Source: an uncultured Clostridium sp.
GTDB lineage: Bacteria > Bacillota > Clostridia > Lachnospirales > Lachnospiraceae
Length of the DNA: 32,193 bases
NCBI GenBank assembly: GCA_945915475.1
Contig: CAMEFI010000036.1
Span: forward strand, 1 to 32,193
Direction of reading: 5' to 3'
The translations under genes and the position numbers were made by a program. The notes under the pieces were generated by a model, which was given only the letters and a program-made list of their open reading frames with translations, was not told the DNA's origin and did no database searches. Below are positions 14,598-22,320 of the stretch, in pieces (the stretch's first letter is position 1; every line of letters starts with the position of its first letter).

Positions 14598-14999
14598 CTA
14601 CTTTGCAATCTTTTCAAATCCCATCTTATGAAGAAGTTTCTCAAACTTATCTACCACGATGGGTTTACAAATATACGCATCATAATCACTGCACACCTGA
14701 ATGCTGTCTAACACAACTTCATCCAATGCACTGATCATCATCACATGTGCCCGGTTATCAAATACAGCATACCGGTTCTCCGCTTCCCGAATTGCTTCTA
14801 ATGTCTTATATCCGTCTAATTTGGTCATCATAATATCAAGACAGATCAGATCAAAAAACTCACGGCGTTCCATTCCTCTGACTGCTTCATCCACAGCAGA
14901 CATTCCATTATCTACTGCAACCACCTCGCCATATTGGGCAAATATCTTTTCTAAAAACTTTCTGTTAACGAAATCATCATCTGCAACTAATACTCTCAT
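14598..14999 (-). CDS. Single-domain response regulator (CheY-like receiver)
   Basis: A stand-alone 133-aa receiver domain with no output domain. The acidic pocket is Asp7-Asp8-Asp9, the phosphorylation site is Asp55 (LICLDIMM), the switch residue Ser90 (MMISALDE) and the conserved Lys112 (YICKPI). All catalytic positions are present, so it should be phosphorylated, but no histidine kinase gene lies in the window. SD GGAGG precedes ATG 14999. It sits 33 bases after tetR and 10 bases before rarA on the same strand, so it is likely part of one transcript. Such orphan regulators often act by protein-protein contact; the partner is unknown. Confidence 0.9.
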   Translation of the reverse strand: MRVLVADDDFVNRKFLEKIFAQYGEVVAVDNGMSAVDEAVRGMERREFFDLICLDIMMTKLDGYKTLEAIREAENRYAVFDNRAHVMMISALDEVVLDSIQVCSDYDAYICKPIVVDKFEKLLHKMGFEKIAK

Positions 15000-15032
15000 A
15001 AGAATCCTCCATACTATCTGTACTCATTATCA

Positions 15033-15626
15033 CTATTCCTTCGTTCGCAATATATTAGCCAACCGCTCTAACATTGAATCTGCAAACTGAATATGACTCT
15101 TGTTATCGTATTCTATTCTACGATTCAGTAAGTCTCTTGTCAGACTCCCCATAAAAATATTAGAAAGCTCCTCTGGTGAAAAATCATCCCGAATCTCGCC
15201 TTCCTCCATAGCTGCTTTCAAATGCTGTCGTACAAATTCGGTTCTTACTTTGATGCAATTTGCAATTGCTTCTCTCGTATTCACATTATGCAAAAGCTCT
15301 TCATAATTCAACACAATCGCACCCATCTCCTGATACCCATCATAATAGGTGCCCAATGTTCGAAGTAATTCCAATACCTTATCTAAATGTGAAATATTCT
15401 TTGCTTCAATTGTAGCGAGCATACTTTTGTCAAACTTCGTATAAGTCTCAATCACTTCCACCAATACTTCTTCAATCCCGCCAAAATAACGATAGAGCAA
15501 CGACTCAGACATGTTCTCCTTCATGGCCAACGTCTTAGTATTCAGTGAAGAAAGTCCCGATTCACTTATAATCTCTATCGCCGAAGCAATAATTCGATCT
15601 TTCCTGTTAACAAAATTACTATTCAT
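15033..15626 (-). CDS. TetR/AcrR family transcriptional regulator
   Basis: The 197-aa product has a TetR-type helix-turn-helix near residues 28-47 (SLNTKTLAMKENMSESLLYRYFGG), preceded by the usual IIASAIEIISESGL helix. A variable ligand-binding C-terminal region follows (about 50-197). ATG 15626 follows a GGGGGT SD at 5 bases; an in-frame TTG at 15632 is rejected. Directly upstream are a strong promoter and a perfect palindrome that suit autoregulation. The ligand is not predictable. No efflux pump or other typical TetR target is next to it; the downstream genes are a receiver-domain protein and rarA, so these are candidate targets. Confidence 0.93.
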   Translation of the reverse strand: MNSNFVNRKDRIIASAIEIISESGLSSLNTKTLAMKENMSESLLYRYFGGIEEVLVEVIETYTKFDKSMLATIEAKNISHLDKVLELLRTLGTYYDGYQEMGAIVLNYEELLHNVNTREAIANCIKVRTEFVRQHLKAAMEEGEIRDDFSPEELSNIFMGSLTRDLLNRRIEYDNKSHIQFADSMLERLANILRTKE

Positions 15627-15641
15627 ACACAACCCCCAAAT

Positions 15642-15657
15642 GTGAATATATATTCAC
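15642..15657. promoter_or_regulatory. Perfect 16-bp palindromic operator candidate of the TetR regulator
   Basis: GTGAATATATATTCAC is its own reverse complement. It lies between the predicted transcription start (about 15660) and the SD of tetR, where a bound repressor would block elongation or polymerase loading. Confidence 0.7.
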
Positions 15658-15666
15658 TTTCCCATT

Positions 15667-15695
15667 ATTGTATGGCATGTACGAAAATTTGTCAA
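15667..15695 (-). promoter_or_regulatory. Promoter of tetR and the genes after it
   Basis: On the - strand TTGACA, a 17-base spacer and TACAAT, a near-perfect sigma-A promoter. It begins 13 bases after the DUF5688 stop codon. Confidence 0.85.
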
Positions 15696-15708
15696 CATTT
15701 TAGAAAAA

Positions 15709-16701
15709 TTAAGCATCCCGGTTATATATCTGTATCTCATCCTTATTACGATCATAATAATATATCCGATCAGATAACAGATCAATCAATCCAACGGAAC
15801 TTCGATTTGCATCCAGTACCAGTTCCTGCAAAAACTCCGGATCTGTATCCTCCTCCCGGGGAACAAGAATTACCTCATGCACACTTGCAGGAAGAATATA
15901 TATACTCTTTCCTTGTTTCTCTGCAAAATTCTTAAGAACATCCTCGTACAAGATACAGGTCGCTCCATTAATACCTACATCATTGGACAGAACAAACATA
16001 TTCACACCGCATTCCTGCTCCATTGTATCCATCATCTCCTCGCACATATCGGATGTGATAACATTTGTCAGATCCTTGCGGAAACAGGATGCAACTATCT
16101 GTGAAAGGGACTCCATCTTCCATGGAAATGCCTTCATTGTATTGCGCCTTGCAATCTCATAGAGTTCTTCAATATCGATTCCCCATGCTGCGAACTCCAA
16201 ATTACTGATGATTGCGCTTGCTATTCCCATACCATCCTTCGATGCAAGATACCGGAAAGTAATCGCAAAATCCAAAAAACATCTATGAGGACACTTCTCC
16301 AATTCTGCATGATTGCGTTCATAATTAACCAGACGAATCACGATCTTATCCTTCACCACATCAAAATCATATACATTATCCACCACTAATGAATTGGCTT
16401 CCTCCATTTTCTCCTCATATTCCTGGATCAAATGCTGCATAATCCAGTCTAATGGCGCTCCCATCTGATACTGATCGTAATAAGTATTCAAATATATATT
16501 CGGACTAACACAATATCCTTTCTTATATATTGTAATCGCGTCCAACATAATACCATTATTCTTGGCAATCTTCTGGAGGCATACATCATAGTCTTCCATT
16601 CGAACATCTTGTTCCTGTTCAAGACTTTGAACCATCTTTTTCTGTCTTAATATCTCTAAAACATTATCCTTAACATATTCCAAAAATTCCTGATAATCCA
16701 T
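15709..16701 (-). CDS. DUF5688 family protein
   Basis: The 330-aa product resembles DUF5688 proteins, a family of unknown function that occurs in several copies in many Lachnospiraceae. Visible features are the N-terminal YQEFLEYVKDNVLEIL and a central KNNGIMLDAITIYKKGYCVSPNIYLNTYY. Next comes the conserved RLVNYERNHAELEKCPHRCFLDFAITFRYLAS, and then a C-terminal half with NGATCILYEDVLKNFAEKQGKSIYILPASVHEVILVP. No signal peptide or membrane segment is seen. SD AAAAGGAG precedes the ATG. No obvious strong promoter was found upstream. The identification is from recalled family pattern, not a search. Confidence 0.8.
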   Translation of the reverse strand: MDYQEFLEYVKDNVLEILRQKKMVQSLEQEQDVRMEDYDVCLQKIAKNNGIMLDAITIYKKGYCVSPNIYLNTYYDQYQMGAPLDWIMQHLIQEYEEKMEEANSLVVDNVYDFDVVKDKIVIRLVNYERNHAELEKCPHRCFLDFAITFRYLASKDGMGIASAIISNLEFAAWGIDIEELYEIARRNTMKAFPWKMESLSQIVASCFRKDLTNVITSDMCEEMMDTMEQECGVNMFVLSNDVGINGATCILYEDVLKNFAEKQGKSIYILPASVHEVILVPREEDTDPEFLQELVLDANRSSVGLIDLLSDRIYYYDRNKDEIQIYNRDA

Positions 16702-16791
16702 CTATCTATCTCCTTTTCAATATAAGAAGACAATAAAATGCAAACTATCTCTGTGCGATAAAACGATTCTGGGAATCAATGCGAACTGCAT

Positions 16792-16833
16792 CAAAAGAAA
16801 AATCCGTTATGTGCATATACACTATAACGGATT
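16792..16833 (-). terminator. Intrinsic terminator after hisC
   Basis: On the - strand AATCCGTTAT and ATAACGGATT (10-bp stem, with GTG/CAC extending it after a one-base bulge) are followed by TTTTCTTTTGA. It lies about 30 bases beyond the hisC stop. Confidence 0.85.
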
Positions 16834-16865
16834 ATCACCTTTTACGTCAAGTCTCTTTTCTATTT

Positions 16866-17921
16866 TCACAGATTATTCATAAATTGCTCTAGAAATTGAA
16901 CAAATGTCCTCATCTGTGCGTCGGTTCCAATTGAAATCCGAAGATAATTATCAATTCTCGGCTTATTAAAGTATCTTACAAAAATATGCTCTTTCTTTGC
17001 CGCTTCAAAAATCTCCTTTGCCGAAATGCTCTTATGACTGGCAAATACAAAATTAGCATAGGATTTTCCAAAAGTAAATCCAAGACGTTCCAGCTCTTCT
17101 TCAAACCATTCCCTCGTTGCAATCACTTTAGAAACTGTCTCTTTAAAATATGCATCATCTTCCATACATGCAGTTCCCATCACAATGGTTGGATAATTCA
17201 TGGTATAAGAATTAAAGCTATATTTTACATCATTTAATGCCTTGATTAAAGAGGCATTTCCCATGGCATAACCAATCCGTAAGCCAGCAAGGCAACGTGA
17301 CTTGGAGAAGGTCCGAACAATCAAGAGATTCTCATATTCCTCTAACAATGGAAGTGCAGTAATTCCACCAAAATCAATATATGCCTCATCCACAATCACA
17401 ATAACATCTTTATTATGCTCCAACACATCCCGAATAAAATCAAGTTCCACCAGCTGTCCGGTTGGCGCATTGGGATTCGGAAAAATCACTCCACCATTTG
17501 ACCCATAATAATCCTCAGCCACCATCCGGAAATGCTCATCTAACGCTTGTGTCTGATATGGGATTCGTAACAAATCCGCCCACACATCATAGAAACTGTA
17601 TGTAATGTCCGGAAAACAGATTGGTTTGTCTGAATTAAAAAATGTAAGAAACGACATGGCAAGCACATCATCCGAACCCACGCCTACAAAAACCTGATCA
17701 TCCTGAAGTCCATGATAAGATGCAACGGCATGTACCAAATCCTTCGCCTCTGGATCCGGATAAAGTCGCAGACGATCCATATCCATCTGTGCCTGCATCA
17801 CTTTCGGTGACGGTGGATAAGGGTTTTCATTGGTATTTAATTTAATTACATCCTTTTCTTTTGGTTGTTCGCCTGGTACATAAGGCACTACCTTGCGAAT
17901 ATTTGCTTCCCATGCTTTCAT
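16866..17921 (-). CDS. hisC: Histidinol-phosphate aminotransferase HisC
   Basis: HisC is a PLP enzyme that converts imidazole acetol phosphate to histidinol phosphate (class II aminotransferase fold). The 351-aa product has the N-terminal substrate region IKLNTNENPYPPSP, Asn148 in FPNPNAPTG, Asp178 in VDEAYIDF, the PLP Lys207 in RTFSKSRCLAGLRIGYAMG, and a C-terminal Arg motif (YLRISIGT). Length is typical. It has its own promoter (17983-18011) and terminator (16792-16833), so it is transcribed alone and apart from hisHF; the other his genes are not in the window. SD AGGAGA precedes the ATG. HisC-like enzymes can also act on other substrates such as aromatic amino acids. Confidence 0.92.
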   Translation of the reverse strand: MKAWEANIRKVVPYVPGEQPKEKDVIKLNTNENPYPPSPKVMQAQMDMDRLRLYPDPEAKDLVHAVASYHGLQDDQVFVGVGSDDVLAMSFLTFFNSDKPICFPDITYSFYDVWADLLRIPYQTQALDEHFRMVAEDYYGSNGGVIFPNPNAPTGQLVELDFIRDVLEHNKDVIVIVDEAYIDFGGITALPLLEEYENLLIVRTFSKSRCLAGLRIGYAMGNASLIKALNDVKYSFNSYTMNYPTIVMGTACMEDDAYFKETVSKVIATREWFEEELERLGFTFGKSYANFVFASHKSISAKEIFEAAKKEHIFVRYFNKPRIDNYLRISIGTDAQMRTFVQFLEQFMNNL

Positions 17922-17982
17922 ATTCCTGTCTCTCCTGTTTTACTATCAAAATTGCATTATTTTATTCTAAAATCACAAACTG

Positions 17983-18011
17983 ATTATAGAGCAAAATCTA
18001 ACCATTTTCAA
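17983..18011 (-). promoter_or_regulatory. Promoter of hisC
   Basis: On the - strand TTGAAA, a 17-base spacer and TATAAT. The predicted leader is about 55 bases. It diverges from the SpoU gene promoter, with -35 boxes 29 bases apart. Confidence 0.7.
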
Positions 18012-18040
18012 TAAGAATCTATGTCCGTGATTTTGTAAGT

Positions 18041-18069
18041 TTGACACAATATCATTCACACTCTATAAT
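18041..18069 (+). promoter_or_regulatory. Full-consensus sigma-A promoter of the SpoU methyltransferase gene
   Basis: TTGACA (18041-18046), a 17-base spacer and TATAAT (18064-18069): both hexamers match consensus exactly. The leader is about 40 bases. Confidence 0.9.
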
Positions 18070-18115
18070 ATTTTCAACGATATAATTATGCATCATATCA
18101 GCCAAGGAGACCATT

Positions 18116-18940
18116 ATGCCAAACATTATGGAAATAAATGATTTTCAGGCACCGGAGTTAGACATCTATGCACGACTAACTGAAAATCAATTGCGACATC
18201 TTTATGAACCAAAAAACGGACTTTTCATTGCAGAAAGTCCGAAAGTCATTTATCGTGCATTGGATGCAGGATATGTCCCTGTATCTTTGTTATTAGAGAA
18301 AAAACATATTGAAGGACAGGCGAAAGACATCATCACCAGATGCGGAGATATCCCTGTCTATACTGCGGAATTTGACATATTGACCAAGCTTACCGGCTTT
18401 GAACTGACCCGGGGTGCACTTTGTGCCATGTACCGTCCAGCCCTTCCTTCCGCTGAAGAAATATGTCAGAATACAAGACGGATTGCCATTTTAGAAAATG
18501 TTATGAATCCGACAAACGTAGGTGCCATTTTCCGCTCAGCTGCAGCCCTTAACATGGATGCCGTACTGCTGACCCCTGCCTGCAGCGACCCTCTCTACCG
18601 CCGCTGTCTCCGTGTCAGCATGGGAACCGTATTCCAGATTCCATGGACATTTATCGGTGATAAATCTACAGACTGGACTATACAGGGTCTCAAACAACTT
18701 CATGACCTTGGTTTCAAAACTGCCGCTATGGCATTACGTGAAGACTCTGTCAACATTGATAATCCGGCTCTTATGTCCGAAGACAAGCTGGCTATTATAT
18801 TAGGCACCGAGGGCGATGGACTTGCATCCTCCACCATTGTAAATTGTGATTATACGGTCTGCATTCCTATGTCACATGGTGTAGACTCCCTGAATGTTGC
18901 CGCTGCAAGCGCAGTTGCCTTCTGGCAGTTGGGGAAATAG
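18116..18940 (+). CDS. SpoU/TrmH family rRNA or tRNA 2'-O-methyltransferase
   Basis: A SAM-dependent SPOUT methyltransferase. The 274-aa product has an N-terminal substrate-binding part (about 15-110, including LFIAESPKVIYRALDAGY) and the knotted C-terminal domain. Motif 1 is NPTNVGAIFRSAAAL at 131-145, motif 2 AIILGTEGDGL at 226-236, and motif 3 IPMSHGVDSLNVAAASAV at 250-267. All are intact, including motif-1 Asn131 and Arg140. The target RNA position cannot be told from sequence. AAGGAGA lies 5 bases before the ATG. It is a single-gene unit ending only six bases from the convergent prfA stop, with no separate terminator seen. Confidence 0.93.
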   Translation: MPNIMEINDFQAPELDIYARLTENQLRHLYEPKNGLFIAESPKVIYRALDAGYVPVSLLLEKKHIEGQAKDIITRCGDIPVYTAEFDILTKLTGFELTRGALCAMYRPALPSAEEICQNTRRIAILENVMNPTNVGAIFRSAAALNMDAVLLTPACSDPLYRRCLRVSMGTVFQIPWTFIGDKSTDWTIQGLKQLHDLGFKTAAMALREDSVNIDNPALMSEDKLAIILGTEGDGLASSTIVNCDYTVCIPMSHGVDSLNVAAASAVAFWQLGK

Positions 18941-18946
18941 TTTCTT

Positions 18947-20017
18947 CTATTCATTCATCTTCGCCAGTTTCGCTGCCTGGTCCGCTGCAATCAGACTATC
19001 AATAATCTCATCCAGATCCCCATTCATAACCTGATCCAGTTTATGAAGAGTCAGCTTAATTCTATGGTCTGTCACGCGTCCCTGTGGGAAGTTGTAGGTA
19101 CGGATTTTCTCCGAACGGTCTCCGGTTCCTACCTGGCTCTTACGAAGCTCTGCTTCTGCATCATGGGCTTTCTGCAATTCCATATCATAGAGTTTTGCAC
19201 GAAGTACTTTTAACGCTTTGTCCTTATTCTTGAGCTGAGATTTCTCATCCTGACAGGAAATCACGATACCGGTGGGAATATGGGTAAGTCGCACTGCCGA
19301 GTCCGTCGTATTAACGCACTGTCCACCATTACCGGATGCCCGGAACACATCAAACTTACAATCGTTCAAATCCAATTCAAAATCTACTTCCTCTGCCTCA
19401 GGCATAATAGCAACCGTTATGGTAGATGTATGAATTCGTCCACCGGACTCTGTTTCCGGCACACGCTGTACACGATGCACACCACTCTCATATTTTAATC
19501 TGGAGAATGCTCCCTTACCATTAATCATGAAGGAACATTCTTTGAAACCACCGATTCCATTCTCATTCAAACTGATAAGCTCTGTCTTCCAATGCATCTT
19601 ATCTGCATATTTCTGGTACATACGGAATATCTCTGCCGCAAATAACGCAGATTCGTCTCCACCTGCTCCGGCACGTAACTCTACAATAACGTTCTTCTCA
19701 TCATTCGGATCCTTTGGAAGAAGAAGAATCTTAAGCTCCTGTTCAATCCGTTCTACGGCAGCCTTGGAATCATTTAATTCTTCCTTGGCCAGTTCCCGCA
19801 TCTCTTCGTCCTTTTCTTCCTCTAACATTGCAAGACTATCTTCAATGGCCTGCTTTGCAGCTAAGTATTCTTTATACTTGTCTGCAATAGGTCCCAGATC
19901 GCTCTGTTCTTTCATCAGGGCCGTATACTTTGCCTGATCATTCAATACGTCCGGATCACTCAACTGTTCTAACACAGATTCATAACGCGCTAAAATATCC
20001 TCTAATTTATCAAACAT
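18947..20017 (-). CDS. prfA: Peptide chain release factor 1
   Basis: RF1 reads UAA and UAG and triggers peptide release. The 356-aa product has the N-terminal coiled helices (about 1-105), the GAGGDE motif at 117-122, the codon-recognition tripeptide Pro-Glu-Thr at 187-189 ([13 protein letters not shown], a P-x-T variant), and the catalytic GGQ at 231-233 in [10 protein letters not shown], the Gln being the target of PrmC. The prmC gene lies immediately upstream (26-base gap), as is common. SD GAGGA precedes the ATG. Its end almost abuts the convergent methyltransferase gene. Confidence 0.98.
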   Translation of the reverse strand: MFDKLEDILARYESVLEQLSDPDVLNDQAKYTALMKEQSDLGPIADKYKEYLAAKQAIEDSLAMLEEEKDEEMRELAKEELNDSKAAVERIEQELKILLLPKDPNDEKNVIVELRAGAGGDESALFAAEIFRMYQKYADKMHWKTELISLNENGIGGFKECSFMINGKGAFSRLKYESGVHRVQRVPETESGGRIHTSTITVAIMPEAEEVDFELDLNDCKFDVFRASGNGGQCVNTTDSAVRLTHIPTGIVISCQDEKSQLKNKDKALKVLRAKLYDMELQKAHDAEAELRKSQVGTGDRSEKIRTYNFPQGRVTDHRIKLTLHKLDQVMNGDLDEIIDSLIAADQAAKLAKMNE

Positions 20018-20043
20018 CTCTATATCCTCTCATTCTCATATTT

Positions 20044-20898
20044 TCAGTTGTGAAACTGTCCATACACAACCCGGTCAAGTCCTGCATAATCTCTTTCAAT
20101 CTTCACATCCGCAAACCCCTGCTGCTGCATCAGTTCCGACACCGATTTCCCCTGATCAGAACCAATTTCAAAGAAAATCCATCCATGTTCCGGCAGATAT
20201 TTTACGGCCTGTTCTATAATTCTGCGATAAAATATCAATCCATCCTCTCCTCCATCGAGTGCAAGCACAGGTTCATATTCTTTCACTTCCGGCATCAGTG
20301 TATCAACGACCTCACTCTCAATGTATGGCGGATTACAGACAATCATATCATAGGAACCTGCAAGCCCTTCAAACAAGTCACCGCAATTCACATGAGCCTG
20401 AATCTGATACTGCTCCACATTCTTCTTTACCACCTGCAAAGCATCCTTCGAAACATCAGAAAGTGTCAGCTCTATCTCGGGATGATACAATTTCAAAGAA
20501 ATTCCAATGCATCCGGAACCGCAGCACAAATCAAGTACTCGGATGCTCTGCTGTCCCTGTTCCATCTGTTTCAGAACATGATCCGCATATTCCACTAATA
20601 TCTCTGTATCATTTCTTGGGATTAGCACATGCTCATTTACAAAAAATGTATAATCCATAAAATGCGCATAACCAAGCAGATACTGCAATGGATAATGTTC
20701 AGCTCTGCGCTCAATCAGGGAAAGATATCTCTCCTCTTTCTCTGCCGGCACTTCTTCCTCTCCATGAGTCAGCATATACATGTAATTACATCCTAAGGTT
20801 TCCTCTAGCAGTACTTTCCGGTCATATTTTGCGTATTCATTGCCACTTGCTATTAACTTTTCTTTCCCAATATCGAGTAATTGCTGAATGCTAGACAT
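20044..20898 (-). CDS. prmC: Release factor glutamine methyltransferase PrmC
   Basis: PrmC methylates the GGQ glutamine of RF1 and RF2. The 284-aa product has the N-terminal helical RF-binding domain (1-80), LIPRNDTEILVE near 92-103, the SAM motif VLDLCCGSGCIGISL at 121-135, and the substrate-binding NPPY at 189-192. The ATG overlaps the DUF1385 stop by one base (TAATG), so it is translated by coupling; a weak SD GGAAGA is visible. prmC directly precedes its substrate gene prfA. Confidence 0.96.
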   Translation of the reverse strand: MSSIQQLLDIGKEKLIASGNEYAKYDRKVLLEETLGCNYMYMLTHGEEEVPAEKEERYLSLIERRAEHYPLQYLLGYAHFMDYTFFVNEHVLIPRNDTEILVEYADHVLKQMEQGQQSIRVLDLCCGSGCIGISLKLYHPEIELTLSDVSKDALQVVKKNVEQYQIQAHVNCGDLFEGLAGSYDMIVCNPPYIESEVVDTLMPEVKEYEPVLALDGGEDGLIFYRRIIEQAVKYLPEHGWIFFEIGSDQGKSVSELMQQQGFADVKIERDYAGLDRVVYGQFHN

Positions 20899-21926
20899 TA
20901 TTCTTCCGTTTCATCCTCGTCTTCTAATTCGTCCATCCCATCCTCGTCAATGTCTATATCTTCATCGTCTTCGGATGTCTGAATTCCCTGTGCCTGATTC
21001 ACCGCATCCACATACGGTTTACCATACAATACAGCTTCCACAGAAACAATAGCAACCTGTATCATCTCTTCGGCAGGTTCTTTTGTAGTCAGCTTCTGTA
21101 CCCACATTCCCGGTTTACTAAGCACATTCATGATTGGATTATCCGTTCTGCCTGCTAACCGGATAAACTCATAGGAAATGCCGGCAACCACAGGAATTAA
21201 AACCAACCGAAGCACAAAACGCAGCCACATCTGCTCAGCCGTAATAAACATAAAAACAAAAATGCTGACAATCATTACAATAAATAAAAAACTTGTTCCG
21301 CAACGCTTATGATACCGGCTGTGTTTTGCAACATTCTCCGGTGTCAATTCATCCCCTGCTTCGTAACAATTGATGGTCTTATGTTCAGCACCATGGTACA
21401 TGAACACACGCTTAATATCTTCCATCTGCGAAATCAGCACCACATATATAATGAATATAATTAACCGGATCACACCTTCCATAACCGCTACTAACATGTG
21501 ATTGTCAATCCATTTTCCTAAGAATTCCGCAATTGCAGCAGGCAACAACATAAATAGTGCAATTGCAATCACAACAGAAAGCAATACGGTAAATCCAATG
21601 ATGACACTTTCTGCCTTCTCTTTGAAAATATCCTTAAATAATCTATCCGCCTTAGTCTCTACTTCATCTTCTTCATAAAAGGACGAAGAATAAGATAATG
21701 TCTTAGTCCCCACCACCAATGACTCTGCAAAATTCACAATGCCCCGAATGAATGGCAGCTTAGCAATCTTATGTCTGTCTCCAAATGACTGATATTTATG
21801 CAGCTTAACTTCTATCTTCTGATCCGGCTTTCTGACTGCTACAGAATAACTCTTCGGACCTTTCATCATTACGCCTTCAATAACAGCCTGACCACCCAGG
21901 GTTCCTTTTGGTAATCTATCTTCCAT
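20898..21926 (-). CDS. DUF1385 membrane protein (YqhQ family)
   Basis: A polytopic membrane protein of unknown function, frequent between rpmE and prmC in Clostridia. From ATG 21926 (342 aa) it shows the start LGGQAVIEGVMMKGPKSYSVA, four hydrophobic stretches (near 108-135, 146-166, 212-231 and 237-252), and the conserved YHGAEHKTINCYE at about 177-189 and HKRCGTSFLFIV. It ends with an acidic tail (DDEDIDIDEDG onward), longer than needed for the domain. A TTG at 21941 is in frame, but GAGG nine bases before ATG 21926 supports the shorter start. A terminator-like hairpin separates it from rpmE, so its expression may depend on read-through. Confidence 0.88.
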   Translation of the reverse strand: MEDRLPKGTLGGQAVIEGVMMKGPKSYSVAVRKPDQKIEVKLHKYQSFGDRHKIAKLPFIRGIVNFAESLVVGTKTLSYSSSFYEEDEVETKADRLFKDIFKEKAESVIIGFTVLLSVVIAIALFMLLPAAIAEFLGKWIDNHMLVAVMEGVIRLIIFIIYVVLISQMEDIKRVFMYHGAEHKTINCYEAGDELTPENVAKHSRYHKRCGTSFLFIVMIVSIFVFMFITAEQMWLRFVLRLVLIPVVAGISYEFIRLAGRTDNPIMNVLSKPGMWVQKLTTKEPAEEMIQVAIVSVEAVLYGKPYVDAVNQAQGIQTSEDDEDIDIDEDGMDELEDEDETEE

Positions 21927-21950
21927 TTGCTCTAACCTCAATTATTCTCA

Positions 21951-21988
21951 TATAAGAAAACAGGGTTGAGATTATTCAATCCCAACCC
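21951..21988 (-). terminator. Terminator or attenuator between rpmE and DUF1385
   Basis: On the - strand GGGTTGGGATT and AATCTCAACCC form an 11-bp stem (one G-U) with a GAAT loop, followed by TGTTTTCTTAT. The T-run is moderate, which allows partial read-through into DUF1385-prmC-prfA. Confidence 0.7.
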
Positions 21989-21998
21989 ATAACCGTTA

Positions 21999-22208
21999 CT
22001 AATTAGCCTGATTAACTCCGTATTTACGATTGAACTTATCAATACGACCACGAGCCTGTGCTGCTTTCTGCTGTCCAGTATAGAAAGAATGACACTTAGA
22101 ACAAATCTCTACGTGAATCTCTTCCTTTGTAGAACCGGTTACAAACTCGTTACCACAGTTACAAACTACTTTTGCCTGATAATAATTTGGATGAATTCCT
22201 TCCTTCAT
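21999..22208 (-). CDS. rpmE: 50S ribosomal protein L31 (zinc-binding form)
   Basis: The 69-aa product has the L31 start [22 protein letters not shown] and the zinc cysteines C16, C18, C36 and C39, so it is the C+ type that stores zinc. The ending [15 protein letters not shown] is typical. SD GAGAGGTG precedes the ATG. It lies downstream of rho but has its own promoter at 22266-22294, giving a leader of about 50 bases that could fold. A leader-binding autoregulation site is possible but not demonstrated here. Confidence 0.98.
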   Translation of the reverse strand: MKEGIHPNYYQAKVVCNCGNEFVTGSTKEEIHVEICSKCHSFYTGQQKAAQARGRIDKFNRKYGVNQAN

Positions 22209-22265
22209 TAATATGCACCTCTCTAAATATATTGGCAGATTCCAACCCGCCTAAACAACTTCTAC

Positions 22266-22294
22266 AGTTTACCATAACATCCCCTGTATTGCAA
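22266..22294 (-). promoter_or_regulatory. Promoter of rpmE within the rho-rpmE gap
   Basis: On the - strand TTGCAA, a 17-base spacer and TAAACT. It lets L31 be made independently of rho. Confidence 0.65.
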
Positions 22295-22320
22295 GCATTT
22301 TTTGAAAATATATAAGGATA

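Noticed and set aside
17922-17976. T-box or histidine attenuator before hisC
   Set aside because: The leader is only about 55 bases and has no T-box core sequence or run of His codons.
19930-20598. 222-aa + strand frame over prfA/prmC
   Set aside because: Antisense shadow of prmC with His/Leu/Ile-rich random composition.
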